DNA of 64,000 nucleotides from Microvirga lotononidis (GTDB taxonomy: Bacteria; Pseudomonadota; Alphaproteobacteria; Rhizobiales; Beijerinckiaceae), in contig NZ_CP141048.1 of the NCBI RefSeq assembly GCF_034627025.1, positions 310,001 through 374,000 of the forward strand. The letters are read 5' to 3'. Within the stretch, counting starts at the first letter, position 1; each line of letters opens with the position of its first letter. Under the pieces are notes generated by a model. That model had not been told where the DNA came from, searched no databases, and worked only from the letters and a program-made list of their open reading frames with translations. This document shows, piece after piece, positions 50,371-61,232 of the stretch. Both the position numbers and the translations under genes were made by a program.

Positions 50371-50399
50371 ACGCTAGACGATCCATTTCATTCGGTCAA
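50371..50399 (-). promoter_or_regulatory. Probable promoter of the ilvI leader transcript
   Basis: On the minus strand TTGACC (50394-50399) and TAGCGT (50371-50376) are separated by exactly 17 bases. The transcript would begin about 25-30 bases before the leader peptide, a suitable distance. Confidence 0.55.
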
Positions 50400-50458
50400 G
50401 CAGGATCAACTTGGCTGAAATCTGCCCAGCTTCTATTTTAAACTGCTATTTTAGTCGT

Positions 50459-51292
50459 ATGACCATGACCGATACCATCTCTTCCACCGGCGCGCCTATG
50501 CAGAACATGCGCCTCACCGCCCGAGCCCTGCTCCTTGGCGACCGCCTCGACGTGGCGGGACTGGAACGCAGCGACGTGCTGTCCACGACTCCCCTCGCCT
50601 TCAGGGCTGGCCAGGACGGTTTCGTCGCCCTCTTCCGCTACGGCGTCGCCGTTCTCGTGGGCCTCACACCCCTCGAAGAAGACGAGGTCATCCGTGGCCT
50701 GCGCCAGCGCATCCGGGGCGAGTTCGCCCGCCACGAGGAGGAGACCGCGATCATCGAGATCTCGCCGGACCGGGACGACCAGATCCCGCCGGGAGGCCCA
50801 ATCTTCATCAAGCAGCTCTCGACCGAGCGCCTGATCGTCATAGCGGACGCCCTGTCCAAAAGCGCGACCCTCGCCCGGGACGAGCGGGAGGCCTCCGCGG
50901 CCTTCGAGCTGGTGGAGCCCTCCGTGCAGCATCTCGCCGCGAATGGCCGGCGCCCCCGGGACCGCCGCCGGATCCTCAAGCAAGTCGGCCAAGCCCTCCT
51001 GGTCCGCCAGCGCATGTCGGGCGGCGTAGCCGTGGAGGAAAAGCCTGACGTCCTCTGGGATCGTCCCGACCTGGAGCGCCTCTATGCCCGGCTGGAGGAC
51101 GAATACGAGCTGAAAGAGCGCGCCACGGCGCTTCACCGCAAGCTCGAGGTGCTGGGCGATACCGCCCAGGCTCTCACCGACATCATCGATACCGAACGGT
51201 CCCTGCGCCTCGAACTGATCATCGTCCTCCTGATCCTGTTCGAGATCTTCATCACCTTCTACCAGATGTGGGCCGGGACGCCGGGGCATTGA
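50459..51292 (+). CDS. RMD1/DUF155 family protein
   Basis: 277 residues. Hallmarks: [39 protein letters not shown], and a C-terminal coiled-coil/hairpin ([25 protein letters not shown]) ending in one membrane helix [17 protein letters not shown]. Related eukaryotic RMD1/RMND1 proteins act in mitochondrial translation or membrane anchoring; bacterial role unknown. ATG 50459 is used; an alternative ATG lies two codons later. The last 41 bases overlap miaA on the other strand. Confidence 0.85.
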   Translation: MTMTDTISSTGAPMQNMRLTARALLLGDRLDVAGLERSDVLSTTPLAFRAGQDGFVALFRYGVAVLVGLTPLEEDEVIRGLRQRIRGEFARHEEETAIIEISPDRDDQIPPGGPIFIKQLSTERLIVIADALSKSATLARDEREASAAFELVEPSVQHLAANGRRPRDRRRILKQVGQALLVRQRMSGGVAVEEKPDVLWDRPDLERLYARLEDEYELKERATALHRKLEVLGDTAQALTDIIDTERSLRLELIIVLLILFEIFITFYQMWAGTPGH

Positions 51293-52202
51293 GTCGCTCC
51301 ATGACGGCCTCGAAGCCCGTTTCCGGCGCCACCCACTGCCAGTCGGGCAGCTGGTGGCGGAACCATGTGAACTGGCGCTTGGCATAGCGTCGCGTGTCGC
51401 CCTGCCCCTTGGCGATGGCCTCATCGAGCGGGATTTCGCCCCGCAGGTAAGCCAGGAGACCGGGGACCCCGTGGGCCCGCATGGCCGGAAGCATGGGATC
51501 GAGGTTCCGCTCGCCCAGAGTCCCTACCTCGTCGAGAGCGCCTTGGTCCATCATGGCAAGGAAACGCGCGTCAATGCGTCGGCGCAGTTCGTCCCTGTCG
51601 GGCGCGAGAAAGAGCTTGATGACCGGCACTTCGGCTAAAGGCCCCGGTTGGCGAGCACCGTGGAAGGAGGCGAGCGGCCGACCGGTCGCGGCGAATATCT
51701 CGAGCGCCCGCTGGACCCTCAGGCGGTCGGAGGGTCGCAAGGTCCGGGCGGTCTCGGGGTCGCGCTCCGTCAGGAGGCGGTGAAGCTCGGGCGTTTCCAG
51801 CCCCTCACTGTTCCGGCGCACCTGCTCGCGCACCTCGTCAGGAACGGGCGGCATGTCGGACAGGCCCTCCGTCAGGGCCTTGAAGTAGAGCCCGGTCCCG
51901 CCCACGAAGATCGGCAGCTTCCTGCCCTGGACCTCCCGCAGAACCTCGACCGCGTCGGCCACATAGCGTCCCACGGAAAAGTTCACGGCGGCATCCACAT
52001 GGCCGTAGAGCCGATGGGGCGCCTCGGCTTCTTCCTCGGGCGTGGGTCGGGCCGTGATGACGCGAAGGTCCCGGTAGACCTGCATGGAATCGGCATTGAT
52101 CACCACACCGTCGAGTTCCCGAGCCAGCTTGATGCCCAATGCGGACTTGCCTGATGCGGTCGGCCCTGCGATGAGAACCGCGCCGATCCCAAACTCCTTC
52201 AC
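51252..52202 (-). CDS. miaA: tRNA dimethylallyltransferase
   Basis: 316 residues. Transfers the dimethylallyl group to A37 of tRNAs reading UNN codons. P-loop [11 protein letters not shown] at the N-terminus, [13 protein letters not shown], and the DMAPP/tRNA element [14 protein letters not shown] are present, with [13 protein letters not shown] near the end. No ATG start exists: GTG 52202 has GGGAG nine bases upstream, and TTG 52217 is an in-frame alternative. Starts back to back with serB. Confidence 0.93.
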   Translation of the reverse strand: MKEFGIGAVLIAGPTASGKSALGIKLARELDGVVINADSMQVYRDLRVITARPTPEEEAEAPHRLYGHVDAAVNFSVGRYVADAVEVLREVQGRKLPIFVGGTGLYFKALTEGLSDMPPVPDEVREQVRRNSEGLETPELHRLLTERDPETARTLRPSDRLRVQRALEIFAATGRPLASFHGARQPGPLAEVPVIKLFLAPDRDELRRRIDARFLAMMDQGALDEVGTLGERNLDPMLPAMRAHGVPGLLAYLRGEIPLDEAIAKGQGDTRRYAKRQFTWFRHQLPDWQWVAPETGFEAVMERLNAPASRPTSGRR

Positions 52203-52216
52203 AGCCAGGTCTCCCA

Positions 52217-53125
52217 ATGGCGTCTTCCCAGAATTCCCTCGTCGCGACCCTCATCGCCAACCCGTCCCGACCGGTCCTAACGGACGAGATCGTGGCCCTG
52301 GCCGCAACGTCGCTCGGACAAGAGACGGAACGCTCCGTTCTGGCAAGGGGAATCGCCGCGGATCTGATCGTGCCGGGTACACCCGATGCCAAGGCTGTCG
52401 AGGCGACACTGCGCCGGGCCCTGGCCGGCCAGCCCATCGACATCGTGGTGCAGCCCACGGGAGCCCGCCGCAAGCGTCTGTTCCTGGCGGACATGGATTC
52501 CACCATGATCGGGCAGGAATGCATCGATGAATTGGCCGATTACGTCGGCCTGAAGCGGGAAGTCTCCGAGATCACCGAGAGGGCCATGCGCGGCGAGATC
52601 GCCTTCGAGCCCGCCCTGCGCGAGCGCGTGTCTCTGCTCCGGAACCTGCCGGTCGACGTGGTCGACGAGATCATCGAGAAGCGGATCACCCTGACGCCCG
52701 GCGGCCGCACCCTCGTCCAGACCATGCGCGCCCATGGTGCCTATGCCTGCCTCGTCTCGGGCGGCTTCACCCTGTTCACCGGCCCCATCGCGGCCAAGAT
52801 CGGCTTCAACGAGCATCGCTCCAACCACCTGATCCTGGATGGCGAAAAGCTTGCGGGCCAAGTCGAGGAGCCGATCCTTGGCCGCGAAGCGAAGCTCGCG
52901 ACCCTGGTCGAGCTTCGGGCCCGCTTCGGCCTCGCGCCGCAGGAGACGATGGCCGTGGGCGACGGCGCCAACGACCTCGCCATGCTGGCAGAGGCCGGGC
53001 TCGGCGTCGCCTTCCATGCCAAGCCCGCCGTCGCCGCGGCTGCCCACGCCCGCATCGCCCACGCGGACCTGTCGGCACTGCTTTACGTGCAGGGCTACAG
53101 GGCGGACGAGTTCGTCGACACCTGA
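52217..53125 (+). CDS. serB: Phosphoserine phosphatase
   Basis: 302 residues. Final step of serine synthesis. An N-terminal ~75-residue ACT-like part precedes the HAD core: nucleophile motif [10 protein letters not shown] (~95-104), motif II SGGFT, motif III Lys and motif [12 protein letters not shown]. The closeness of its start to miaA (15 bases or less) implies overlapping divergent promoters. Its 3' end overlaps acs by 31 bases. Confidence 0.94.
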   Translation: MASSQNSLVATLIANPSRPVLTDEIVALAATSLGQETERSVLARGIAADLIVPGTPDAKAVEATLRRALAGQPIDIVVQPTGARRKRLFLADMDSTMIGQECIDELADYVGLKREVSEITERAMRGEIAFEPALRERVSLLRNLPVDVVDEIIEKRITLTPGGRTLVQTMRAHGAYACLVSGGFTLFTGPIAAKIGFNEHRSNHLILDGEKLAGQVEEPILGREAKLATLVELRARFGLAPQETMAVGDGANDLAMLAEAGLGVAFHAKPAVAAAAHARIAHADLSALLYVQGYRADEFVDT

Positions 53126-55050
53126 ACACGTCTGACGATCTCGGCCACCACCGTAGGATCGGCGACCGTCGAGGTATCGCCGTGGTTCTCGTAGTCGCCG
53201 GCGGCGATGCGCGCGAGGATGCGGCGCAGGATTTTTCCTGAGCGGTTCTTGGGCAGTTGCGACGCCCATTCAATCCGGTCCGGCGTGGCGATGGGACCGA
53301 TGCGGGTGCGCACGACCTGGATCAGGTCGCGGCGGAGGTCGTCGTTTTCCGCGATGCCCTCCTTCAACGTCACGAAAGCGAAGATGCCCTGCCCTTTGAT
53401 CTCGTGCGGCATGCCCACCACGGCGGCCTCGGCCACCGATGGGTGCGAGGCCAGGGCGGACTCGACCTCCACGGTTCCAAGCCGGTGGCCGGAAACATTG
53501 ATCACGTCGTCCAGGCGGCCGGTGATCCAGTAATAGCCGTCCGCATCCCGACGCGCGCCGTCGCCGGTGAAGTAATAGCCAGGGAAGGTGCTGAAATAGG
53601 TTTTCAGGAAACGCTCCCGGTCGCCGAGGATGGTGCGGGCCTGCCCCGGCCAGGAATCCGCAAAGCACAGATTGCCCGCGCCCTCGCCTTCCACAACGGT
53701 GGCGTCGCTGCCCAGCAGAGCGGGCCGCACGCCGAAGAACGGCTTGGTGGCGGAGCCCGGCTTCAGGTCCATGGCGCCAGGCAGAGGGCAGAGGAGAGCG
53801 GCCCCGGTCTCCGTCTGCCAATAGGTGTCGACGATCGGGCACCGCCCTCCTCCGACCACCTCGTGATACCAGAGCCAAGCTTCCGGATTGATCGGCTCGC
53901 CCACGGAACCCAGGACGCGCAGTGACGAAAGGTCGTGCCTGCGCACCGGCCCCTCGCCATCGCGCATCAGCGACCGGATGGCGGTCGGCGCGGTGTAGAA
54001 GATGTTGACCTTGTACGTCTCGACGATCTGCCACCAGCGCGAGGAATCAGGCCAGGTGGGGACGCCCTCGAACAGCACGATGGTGGCGCCGTTCGCGAGG
54101 GGGCCGTAGATCAGGTAGGTATGAGCCGTCACCCAGCCCACATCCGCCGTGCAGAAGTGGATGTCGCCCGGATGATAATCGAACATCGCCCGGAAGCTCG
54201 TCGCCGCATGGACGAGATAGCCGCCCGTGGTGTGCAGCATGCCCTTCGGCTTGCCTGTCGAGCCCGACGTGTAGAGCACGAAGAGCGGATCCTCGGCGCC
54301 GACCGCGACAGGCGCACACTCCTCCGGCACCTCGGCCAGGGCCTCGTCATACCAGCGGTCGCGACCCGCAACCATGGGAACGTCCCGGCCCGTGCGGCGC
54401 ACGACGAGCACGTGCTCGACGAAGGGGAGGTTTTGCAAAGCCGCATCGGCGTTCTTCTTGAGCGGCACATGCTTACCCGCCCGCAATCCCTCGTCGGCCG
54501 TGATCAGCACCCGCGAGCGGCAATCCTCGATGCGCCCGGCCAGGGCTTCGGCCGAGAAGCCGCTGAAGACCACGGAATGCACCGCGCCGATCCGGGCGCA
54601 GGCCAGCATGGCCGCAATGGCCTCCGGCACCACCGGTAGATAGACGCTGACGAAGTCGCCCTTCTTGACCCCGAGCCTGGCGAGGGCGTTGGCGAGGCGG
54701 GAAACCTGCCGCTGAAGGTCGGTCCAGGTGACCTTTCGCGTCTCGCCCGGCGTGTCGCCCTCCCAAAGGATCGCCGCTTCGTCGCCCCGGTCTCGGGCAT
54801 GGCGGTCCAGGCAGTTGAAGGAGGCATTCAGGGTTCCGTCCGCGAACCACTCGATGGTCACGTCCTCGGGCGAGTAGCGGGTGTTCTTCACCCTCGTGAA
54901 GGGCTTTACCCAGTCTAGGATCCGGGCCTGCTCGCGCCAGAAGGCCTCGGGATCGTCGATAGAGCGCTGATAGAGATCCTGATAGGCCTGCCGATCCACA
55001 TGGGCTGTCGATGCCAGGGCCGACGGAACGGGGAAGACGTGCTGGGTCAT
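53095..55050 (-). CDS. acs: Acetyl-CoA synthetase (AMP-forming)
   Basis: 651 residues, typical length. Activates acetate to acetyl-CoA. Core motifs: [15 protein letters not shown] (~265-279), [31 protein letters not shown], and the C-terminal [11 protein letters not shown] whose Lys is the conserved catalytic and acetylation site. Starts at ATG 55050. Convergent with serB with overlapping 3' ends. Confidence 0.96.
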   Translation of the reverse strand: MTQHVFPVPSALASTAHVDRQAYQDLYQRSIDDPEAFWREQARILDWVKPFTRVKNTRYSPEDVTIEWFADGTLNASFNCLDRHARDRGDEAAILWEGDTPGETRKVTWTDLQRQVSRLANALARLGVKKGDFVSVYLPVVPEAIAAMLACARIGAVHSVVFSGFSAEALAGRIEDCRSRVLITADEGLRAGKHVPLKKNADAALQNLPFVEHVLVVRRTGRDVPMVAGRDRWYDEALAEVPEECAPVAVGAEDPLFVLYTSGSTGKPKGMLHTTGGYLVHAATSFRAMFDYHPGDIHFCTADVGWVTAHTYLIYGPLANGATIVLFEGVPTWPDSSRWWQIVETYKVNIFYTAPTAIRSLMRDGEGPVRRHDLSSLRVLGSVGEPINPEAWLWYHEVVGGGRCPIVDTYWQTETGAALLCPLPGAMDLKPGSATKPFFGVRPALLGSDATVVEGEGAGNLCFADSWPGQARTILGDRERFLKTYFSTFPGYYFTGDGARRDADGYYWITGRLDDVINVSGHRLGTVEVESALASHPSVAEAAVVGMPHEIKGQGIFAFVTLKEGIAENDDLRRDLIQVVRTRIGPIATPDRIEWASQLPKNRSGKILRRILARIAAGDYENHGDTSTVADPTVVAEIVRRVQVSTNSSAL

Positions 55051-55181
55051 GATGCTCTGATCTTGCAGGCGAGGCTCTGCCGGAGCCCCGGTTCATGGAG
55101 GATGCAGGTCTTCAATCCTCCAGATCAGGCCTTTATGTCAACCAAATTGTTCTTAATAAAGAACATGACCTATAAACGAAA

Positions 55182-55205
55182 AGGGCGGCCCCGAAGGACC
55201 GCCCT
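55182..55205 (-). terminator. Rho-independent terminator after degP, UUCG loop
   Basis: On the minus strand AGGGCGGTCC and GGGCCGCCCT form a ten-base stem (one G-U pair) closed by a TTCG tetraloop, then TTTTCGTTT. It lies 21 bases after the degP stop, ending the hflKC-degP transcript. Confidence 0.9.
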
Positions 55206-55226
55206 CTCCCAATCTTGCAGGAGGGC

Positions 55227-56744
<1,518 letters not shown>

Positions 56745-56828
56745 CGAAAACCTCTCTCGGAGAATACGCATATAGATTGGCATCTGGCCGCGCCATTCAA
56801 GCGGATATTGCGGCGGAAGCTTGGCGGA

Positions 56829-56874
56829 GAGCATCGAACCCAAAAGTGGACATGCACTTTTGGGTTCGATGCTC
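56829..56874. repeat. Perfect 20-base-arm palindrome between DUF2065 and degP
   Basis: Arms 56829-56848 and 56855-56874 are exact complements around a six-base loop; they start GAGCATCGAACCC and end GGGTTCGATGCTC. It belongs to the AGCATCG-type repeats seen at 25358 and 25898. Confidence 0.8.
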
Positions 56875-56958
56875 CACCCCTTGAAGACCGCCTATTTCGG
56901 CGCGGAGAACCGGGTCAGTCTCGGCTGGCGCGACCCTGCGAGTCCGCACGATGAGCTT

Positions 56959-57150
56959 TCAGCTGAAGTGCCGCACCAACCAGATCACGCCAACTCCGAT
57001 CAGCGCGGAAATGATCCCGACAATCCGCATCTGGTCGCTCGGGCTGTGGGCCGCCTCGTACATGGCCCGACGCATGCCGTCCGGGAAGGCGGCAAACAAA
57101 ATGCCCTCGACCGCGAGAGCGAGGCCGAGGGCTGCAATCAAATCCAACAT
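56959..57150 (-). CDS. DUF2065 family small membrane protein
   Basis: 63 residues, two hydrophobic helices (~3-21, 41-59). MLDLIAALGLALAVEGILFAAFP matches the YjeT/DUF2065 family, which sits next to hflC in many proteobacteria. Starts six bases after the hflC stop. Function unknown, perhaps a partner of HflKC. Confidence 0.85.
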   Translation of the reverse strand: MLDLIAALGLALAVEGILFAAFPDGMRRAMYEAAHSPSDQMRIVGIISALIGVGVIWLVRHFS

Positions 57151-57156
57151 CAGGGC

Positions 57157-58092
57157 TTATTGGGCTGGAGCCGGTTGAGCCGGCGCTGGAGCTGGTTGGG
57201 GGGTGGCCGTTCTGCCATTCCCGCGACCCGTCGGATCGTTGAAATAGCGGAAGAAATCGGAATCCGGGCTCAGCACGAGGCGGGTCTCGGTCCCCTTGAG
57301 ACCGGCCTCGTAGGCCTGCATCGAGCGATAGAAGGCGAAGAACTCCGGATCCTGCCCGAAGGCCTCGGCCAGAATGCGGTTCCGATCCGCATCGCCCTGA
57401 CCGCGCAGTTCCTCGGCCCGCTGGTTGGCCTCGGCCCGGATGATCGTGGCCTCGCGCTCAGCCTTGGCCCGGATGGTCTGGGCCTGCTGCTGACCGTTGG
57501 CGCGGAGATCCGCCGCCTCGCGCTCACGCTCGGTGCGCATGCGCTGGTAGACCGCCTGGCTGTTCGCCGCGGGCAGGTCGACGCGGGTGAGGCGCACGTC
57601 GATCATCTGGATGCCCAGGCTCGCCGCCTGCCGGTTCACATCGGCCTGGATGCGGTTCATCAGACCCGCGCGCTCCGTGCGGACGATAGCATCGCGGGAT
57701 GCGCTCGCCAGCGTGTTACGCATGACCGAGTTCGTGAAGCTCTGCAGGCGCTGGTTGGCCAGCGCGATATTGCCGACAGCCTGATAGAAGCGCAGCGGAT
57801 CGACGATCCGATAACGGGTGAAGGCATCGACTTCCAGGTTCTGCCGGTCTGCCGAGAGAAGGGTCTGCACCGGCAGGTCGAGGTCGAGCACGCGCTTCTC
57901 GAAATAAGTCACGGTGTCGATCAGCGGCATCTTGAACTTGAGGCCGGGCTCCGAGATGGCGGATTGCACGGCGCCGAAGCGCAGCACCAGGGCATACTGG
58001 GTCTGCTGGACGATGAAGACCGAGCTGTAGAGCACGATGGCAGCCAGGGCCACGATGATCAGGAGGCCCGTGCGAAGAGTCGAACCGTTCAT
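57157..58092 (-). CDS. hflC: HflC, SPFH/band-7 membrane protein
   Basis: 311 residues. One N-terminal helix (~9-28), then the SPFH domain (VQQTQYALVLRFGAVQ, GLKFKMPLIDTV) and a long Ala/Glu/Arg coiled coil (EREREAADLRANGQQQAQTIRA). A Pro/Ala/Gln-rich tail ends it. With HflK it forms the cage that encloses and modulates FtsH. ATG overlaps the hflK stop. Confidence 0.95.
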   Translation of the reverse strand: MNGSTLRTGLLIIVALAAIVLYSSVFIVQQTQYALVLRFGAVQSAISEPGLKFKMPLIDTVTYFEKRVLDLDLPVQTLLSADRQNLEVDAFTRYRIVDPLRFYQAVGNIALANQRLQSFTNSVMRNTLASASRDAIVRTERAGLMNRIQADVNRQAASLGIQMIDVRLTRVDLPAANSQAVYQRMRTEREREAADLRANGQQQAQTIRAKAEREATIIRAEANQRAEELRGQGDADRNRILAEAFGQDPEFFAFYRSMQAYEAGLKGTETRLVLSPDSDFFRYFNDPTGRGNGRTATPQPAPAPAQPAPAQ

Positions 58093-59234
58093 CGCGTAGC
58101 TCCCTGCGGGTTCGCGGCATTGCCCTGCGGCTGCGGGCGCTGGGGTTGCTGGGTGAGAGGCAGGAAGGGCACGACACCCTGGCCGTTCTGGTCGACGATG
58201 ATCTTGTCGACGCCGCCGTAGACGCGCTCCATGGTCTCGAGGAACATGCGCTCGCGGCTGACGGCCGGAGCCTTGCGGTACTCCTCATAAACCTGGCGGA
58301 AGCGGGCCGCCTGACCGGTCGCGTCGGCGACCGACTGCTCCCGATAGGCCTCAGCCTGCTGCACCGTGCGGGCCGCCTCGCCTCGGGCTTCGGGAACGAC
58401 GCGGCTGGCGAAGGCTCCGGCCTCGTTCTGGACGCGGACCGCATCCTGCTGGGCGGCGTTCACGTCGAAGAAGGCCTGACGGACATCCGCGGGAGGCTGA
58501 ACCGCCTGGAGCTGGACCACGTTGATCAGGACACCGGCGCCATAGGCATCCAGGGCCTCCTGCATGATCTGGCGCACTTCCTGAGCAATGCTGGCCTGCT
58601 CTGTCGTCAGGATGGCTTGGATGTTGCGGCGGCCGATCACCTCGCGCATGGCGCTTTCGGCCACGGACTTGATGGTGCCTTCGGGGTTCTGGAGATTGAA
58701 GACGTAATCCTGAGGACGAGCGGGATTGATCTGCCAGACCGCATCGAAATCGATGTCGACGATGTTCTCGTCGGCGGTCAGCATCAGGCTTTCCTCGAGC
58801 ACGTCGCGGGCACGCCCCTGCCCCGTCGGCGTGGAACGATAGCCGACCTCGACCCGTTGCTGGGCCGTGACGTTGGGCTTCATCACGCGGCCGATCGGGT
58901 AAGGCAGGTTGTAGCGCAGGCCCTCGCCGGCGGTCCCCGTATACTTGCCGAAGATCATGTTGATGCCGACCTCATTGGGCCGCACCGTGTAGAAGCCGGT
59001 CAGAAGCCAGACGGCAATGACGCCCAGGACGAGGATGATGAGCCCTCTGCCTCCCATGGAGCCGCCGGGAATGAAATCCTTCAGGCGATCCTGGCTGCGG
59101 CGCAGGATATCTTCAAGGTCGGGGGGATTTCCGTTGCCCTGTGGGCCACCGGAGCCCCATGGGCTCTTGCCGCCTCCCGATCCGCCACGCTGGCCCCAGG
59201 GGCCACCGCCGCCGCTTTGGTTACTCCAAGGCAT
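58089..59234 (-). CDS. hflK: HflK, SPFH/band-7 membrane protein
   Basis: 381 residues. A Gly/Ser/Pro-rich cytoplasmic N-terminus (PWSNQSGGGGPWGQRGG) and DLEDILRRSQDRLK precede a helix (~62-82) and the SPFH domain (TVRPNEVGINMIFGKY). Ends in a Pro/Gln-rich tail. Partner of HflC. First in the hflKC unit, about 135 bases after folA. Confidence 0.95.
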   Translation of the reverse strand: MPWSNQSGGGGPWGQRGGSGGGKSPWGSGGPQGNGNPPDLEDILRRSQDRLKDFIPGGSMGGRGLIILVLGVIAVWLLTGFYTVRPNEVGINMIFGKYTGTAGEGLRYNLPYPIGRVMKPNVTAQQRVEVGYRSTPTGQGRARDVLEESLMLTADENIVDIDFDAVWQINPARPQDYVFNLQNPEGTIKSVAESAMREVIGRRNIQAILTTEQASIAQEVRQIMQEALDAYGAGVLINVVQLQAVQPPADVRQAFFDVNAAQQDAVRVQNEAGAFASRVVPEARGEAARTVQQAEAYREQSVADATGQAARFRQVYEEYRKAPAVSRERMFLETMERVYGGVDKIIVDQNGQGVVPFLPLTQQPQRPQPQGNAANPQGATR

Positions 59235-59369
59235 TAGACGCCGTTCCTCGCTTTTTCATGATCGGCCTGGCGGCCGTTGAGAGATCTAGACGGTTGTGGG
59301 TGCTGCCTCTTCCGCCTGTCAAGCCTGCGACTTGGGGATTGTGCGAGCCTTCGTCAACCTTGGACAAGG

Positions 59370-59882
59370 TCAGCGGCGCCTTTCGAGATCAATAAAGGTA
59401 AACGGATGCTCGTCATCGGGTCCTTTGGAATGGTCCTCCCGCTTCGTTTCACGAAACTGTGACCGGTCGAATTCAGGAAAGACGGCATCGCCCTCCGGCG
59501 CAACCTGAACCTTCGTCATAAAGATGCTGCGGACATGCGGCAGGGACAGGGCGTAGATTTCGGCTCCACCTGCGACGGCAACGGAATCAGCTCCCATCCG
59601 GCCAGCGAGCTCCTCCCCCTTGGCGACCGCCTCGTCCCAGGTATGGACCACATGCACGCCCTCGGCCGCGAAGCCGGCATCGCGGGTCAGAACGATCGTC
59701 TCCCGCCCCGGCAAGGGCTTGCCGATGGACTGGAAGGTCTTGCGTCCCATGATCATGGGTTTCCCCATTGTCAGCCTCCGAAATCGCCCGAGATCGGTCT
59801 TGAGACGCCAGAGCAGCTGGTTGTCACGCCCGATGACGCCGTTCTCGGCGACCGCGACGACGAGGATGAGGGGTATGGTCAT
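59370..59882 (-). CDS. folA: Dihydrofolate reductase
   Basis: 170 residues. PLILVVAVAENGVIGRDNQLLWRLKTDL is the classic N-terminus with the catalytic acid near residue 29 (Asp in TDL) and Trp in LLW; GKPMIMGRKTFQSIGKPLPGRETIVLTRD follows. Regenerates tetrahydrofolate; the cell normally needs it most when ThyA is active. ATG 59882 overlaps the stop of the GNAT gene by four bases. Lies downstream of the truncated thyA. Confidence 0.95.
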   Translation of the reverse strand: MTIPLILVVAVAENGVIGRDNQLLWRLKTDLGRFRRLTMGKPMIMGRKTFQSIGKPLPGRETIVLTRDAGFAAEGVHVVHTWDEAVAKGEELAGRMGADSVAVAGGAEIYALSLPHVRSIFMTKVQVAPEGDAVFPEFDRSQFRETKREDHSKGPDDEHPFTFIDLERRR

Positions 59883-60361
59883 GGCTCCTCCGCCAATTGT
59901 TTCAGAGCGTCGCCGCTCATCCGCTGCACCGTCCATTCGTCCATCGGGATGGCGCCGATGGAGCGGTAGACACCGAGGGCCGGTTCGTTCCAGTCGAGCA
60001 CCCACCATTCGAGACGGGCCAGCCCCTCGTCGAGACAACGGCTGGCGAGACGTCTCAGCAGAGCCTTGCCGATTCCCTTGGACCGGAATGCAGGCCTGAC
60101 GAACAGGTCCTCCAGGTAAATCCCATGGCGCCCGCGGAAGGTCGAGAAGTTGTAGAACCACAGGGCAAAGCCGACGGGTTCTCCGTCCCATTCGGCGATA
60201 TCCGCGAACACCCGCGGGTTCTCGCCGAAAAGCGCCTTCGCGATATCGGCCTCGGTGGCATCGACCTCATGGGCCAGCCGCTCGTACTCGGCGAGTTCGC
60301 GGATGAAACTGAAGATCACCGAAGCGTCGCGCTCTTCGGCTCTGCGGATGACAAGGCTCAT
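59879..60361 (-). CDS. GNAT-family N-acetyltransferase
   Basis: 160 residues. Acetyl-CoA binding motif VRPAFRSKGIGKALLRRLA (R-x-x-G-x-G/A) is clear; IYLEDLFV and WWVLDWNEPALGVYRSIGA complete the fold, resembling the diamine/thialysine acetyltransferase subgroup. ATG 60361 chosen (MSLVIRRAEERD) as the family start. Substrate unknown. Part of the thyA-folA gene string. Confidence 0.88.
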   Translation of the reverse strand: MSLVIRRAEERDASVIFSFIRELAEYERLAHEVDATEADIAKALFGENPRVFADIAEWDGEPVGFALWFYNFSTFRGRHGIYLEDLFVRPAFRSKGIGKALLRRLASRCLDEGLARLEWWVLDWNEPALGVYRSIGAIPMDEWTVQRMSGDALKQLAEEP

Positions 60362-60398
60362 GCGGCTGTTGTGTCGGATGTGAGCACGGCTGTCGAGC

Positions 60399-60704
60399 CT
60401 ATTCAGGCTCGTCTTCGGCCTGGACACGCCGAGGGGAGCCCCATTCCTCGAGGATGCCGTTCATGTCGTCGAGAACGAAGAAGCGGGCGCTCTCCATGTC
60501 GTAGCCGTCATTGAGCAGATCGTCGTAATCCGTCAGCCTGTGCCGGATATAGGCCGTGAGAGACAGCCACGCGGCGGTCTCGGGCGAAGCGGCGTGCAGG
60601 CCCCGGCTGCCCAGGGCATGATCGGTCACCGCCTCGAATTCGTGTCGCGGAATGCGCGGGGCCAGAATGCGGACGGCACTTTCGATGGCTTCTCGCCTGT
60701 TCAT
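60399..60704 (-). CDS. DUF2293 family protein
   Basis: 101 residues, all-helical. RREAIESAVRILAPRIPRHEFEAVTDHALGSRGLH is the alphaproteobacterial DUF2293 pattern, ending with ARFFVLDDMNGILEEWG. Function unknown. It follows the thyA fragment by six bases. Confidence 0.82.
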   Translation of the reverse strand: MNRREAIESAVRILAPRIPRHEFEAVTDHALGSRGLHAASPETAAWLSLTAYIRHRLTDYDDLLNDGYDMESARFFVLDDMNGILEEWGSPRRVQAEDEPE

Positions 60705-60710
60705 CTTAGG

Positions 60711-61067
60711 TCAGACTGCGACGGGCGCCTTGATGGCCGGATGCGGATCGTAGTCTTCGATGGCGATGTCGTCGTAGGTGAAATCGAACAGAGAGCGCAC
60801 GGCCGGGTTGAGTCGCAGCTTCGGCAGCGGGCGTGGCTCGCGCGACAGCTGAAGGCGCGCCTGCTCCAGGTGGTTGAGATAGAGGTGCGCATCCCCGAAG
60901 GAATGAACGAAGTCGCCCGGCTGCAGTCCTGTCGCCTGCGCCATCATGTGCGTGAGCAGCGCATAGGATGCGATGTTGAACGGGACCCCGAGGAACACGT
61001 CCGCCGAGCGCTGGTAGAGCTGACAGGAAAGCCGCCCTTCGGCCACGTAGAACTGGAAGAGGCAGTG
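60711..61067 (-). pseudogene. thyA: Thymidylate synthase, C-terminal fragment cut at the catalytic Cys
   Basis: The last 118 codons of thyA, from the His that follows the catalytic Cys to the normal stop. The fragment reads [21 protein letters not shown]..., [29 protein letters not shown] and ends [12 protein letters not shown], an intact thyA C-terminus. Upstream of codon His (CAC at 61065-61067) similarity stops: the expected Pro-Pro-Cys codons are replaced by AAA-AAC of unrelated sequence. E. coli ThyA has exactly 118 residues after Cys146. An open frame reaches ATG 61148 but its first 27 codons are not ThyA. Without N-terminal half and nucleophile it cannot make dTMP. Confidence 0.9.
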
Positions 61068-61178
61068 GTTTTCTGATGTTCCTATCCCTGCTACGGACGA
61101 AAATGTCATATTGGTACAGGTCATATAACCCTCCCTCGTGTTCTGCAATACCGTACCCTAACAGGTCCGTCCATATGT

Positions 61179-61232
61179 CCACAGGCCTGATGGCGCTAGC
61201 GCCTCATTACGCATGCGCCATCAGGCCTGTGG
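61179..61232. repeat. Large palindrome near the island edge
   Basis: Perfect 18-base arms, CCACAGGCCTGATGGCGC (61179-61196) and its complement (61215-61232), around an 18-base spacer that itself contains TAGCGCC. It lies 112 bases inside the island edge. It may be a recombinase-binding or terminal structure. Confidence 0.75.

Noticed and set aside
60706..61182. Chimeric frame starting in the island ([18 protein letters not shown]) and continuing into thyA out of frame
   Set aside because: The second half is a frame-shadow of thyA. The first half could be a real remnant but has no recognisable family or start signal.
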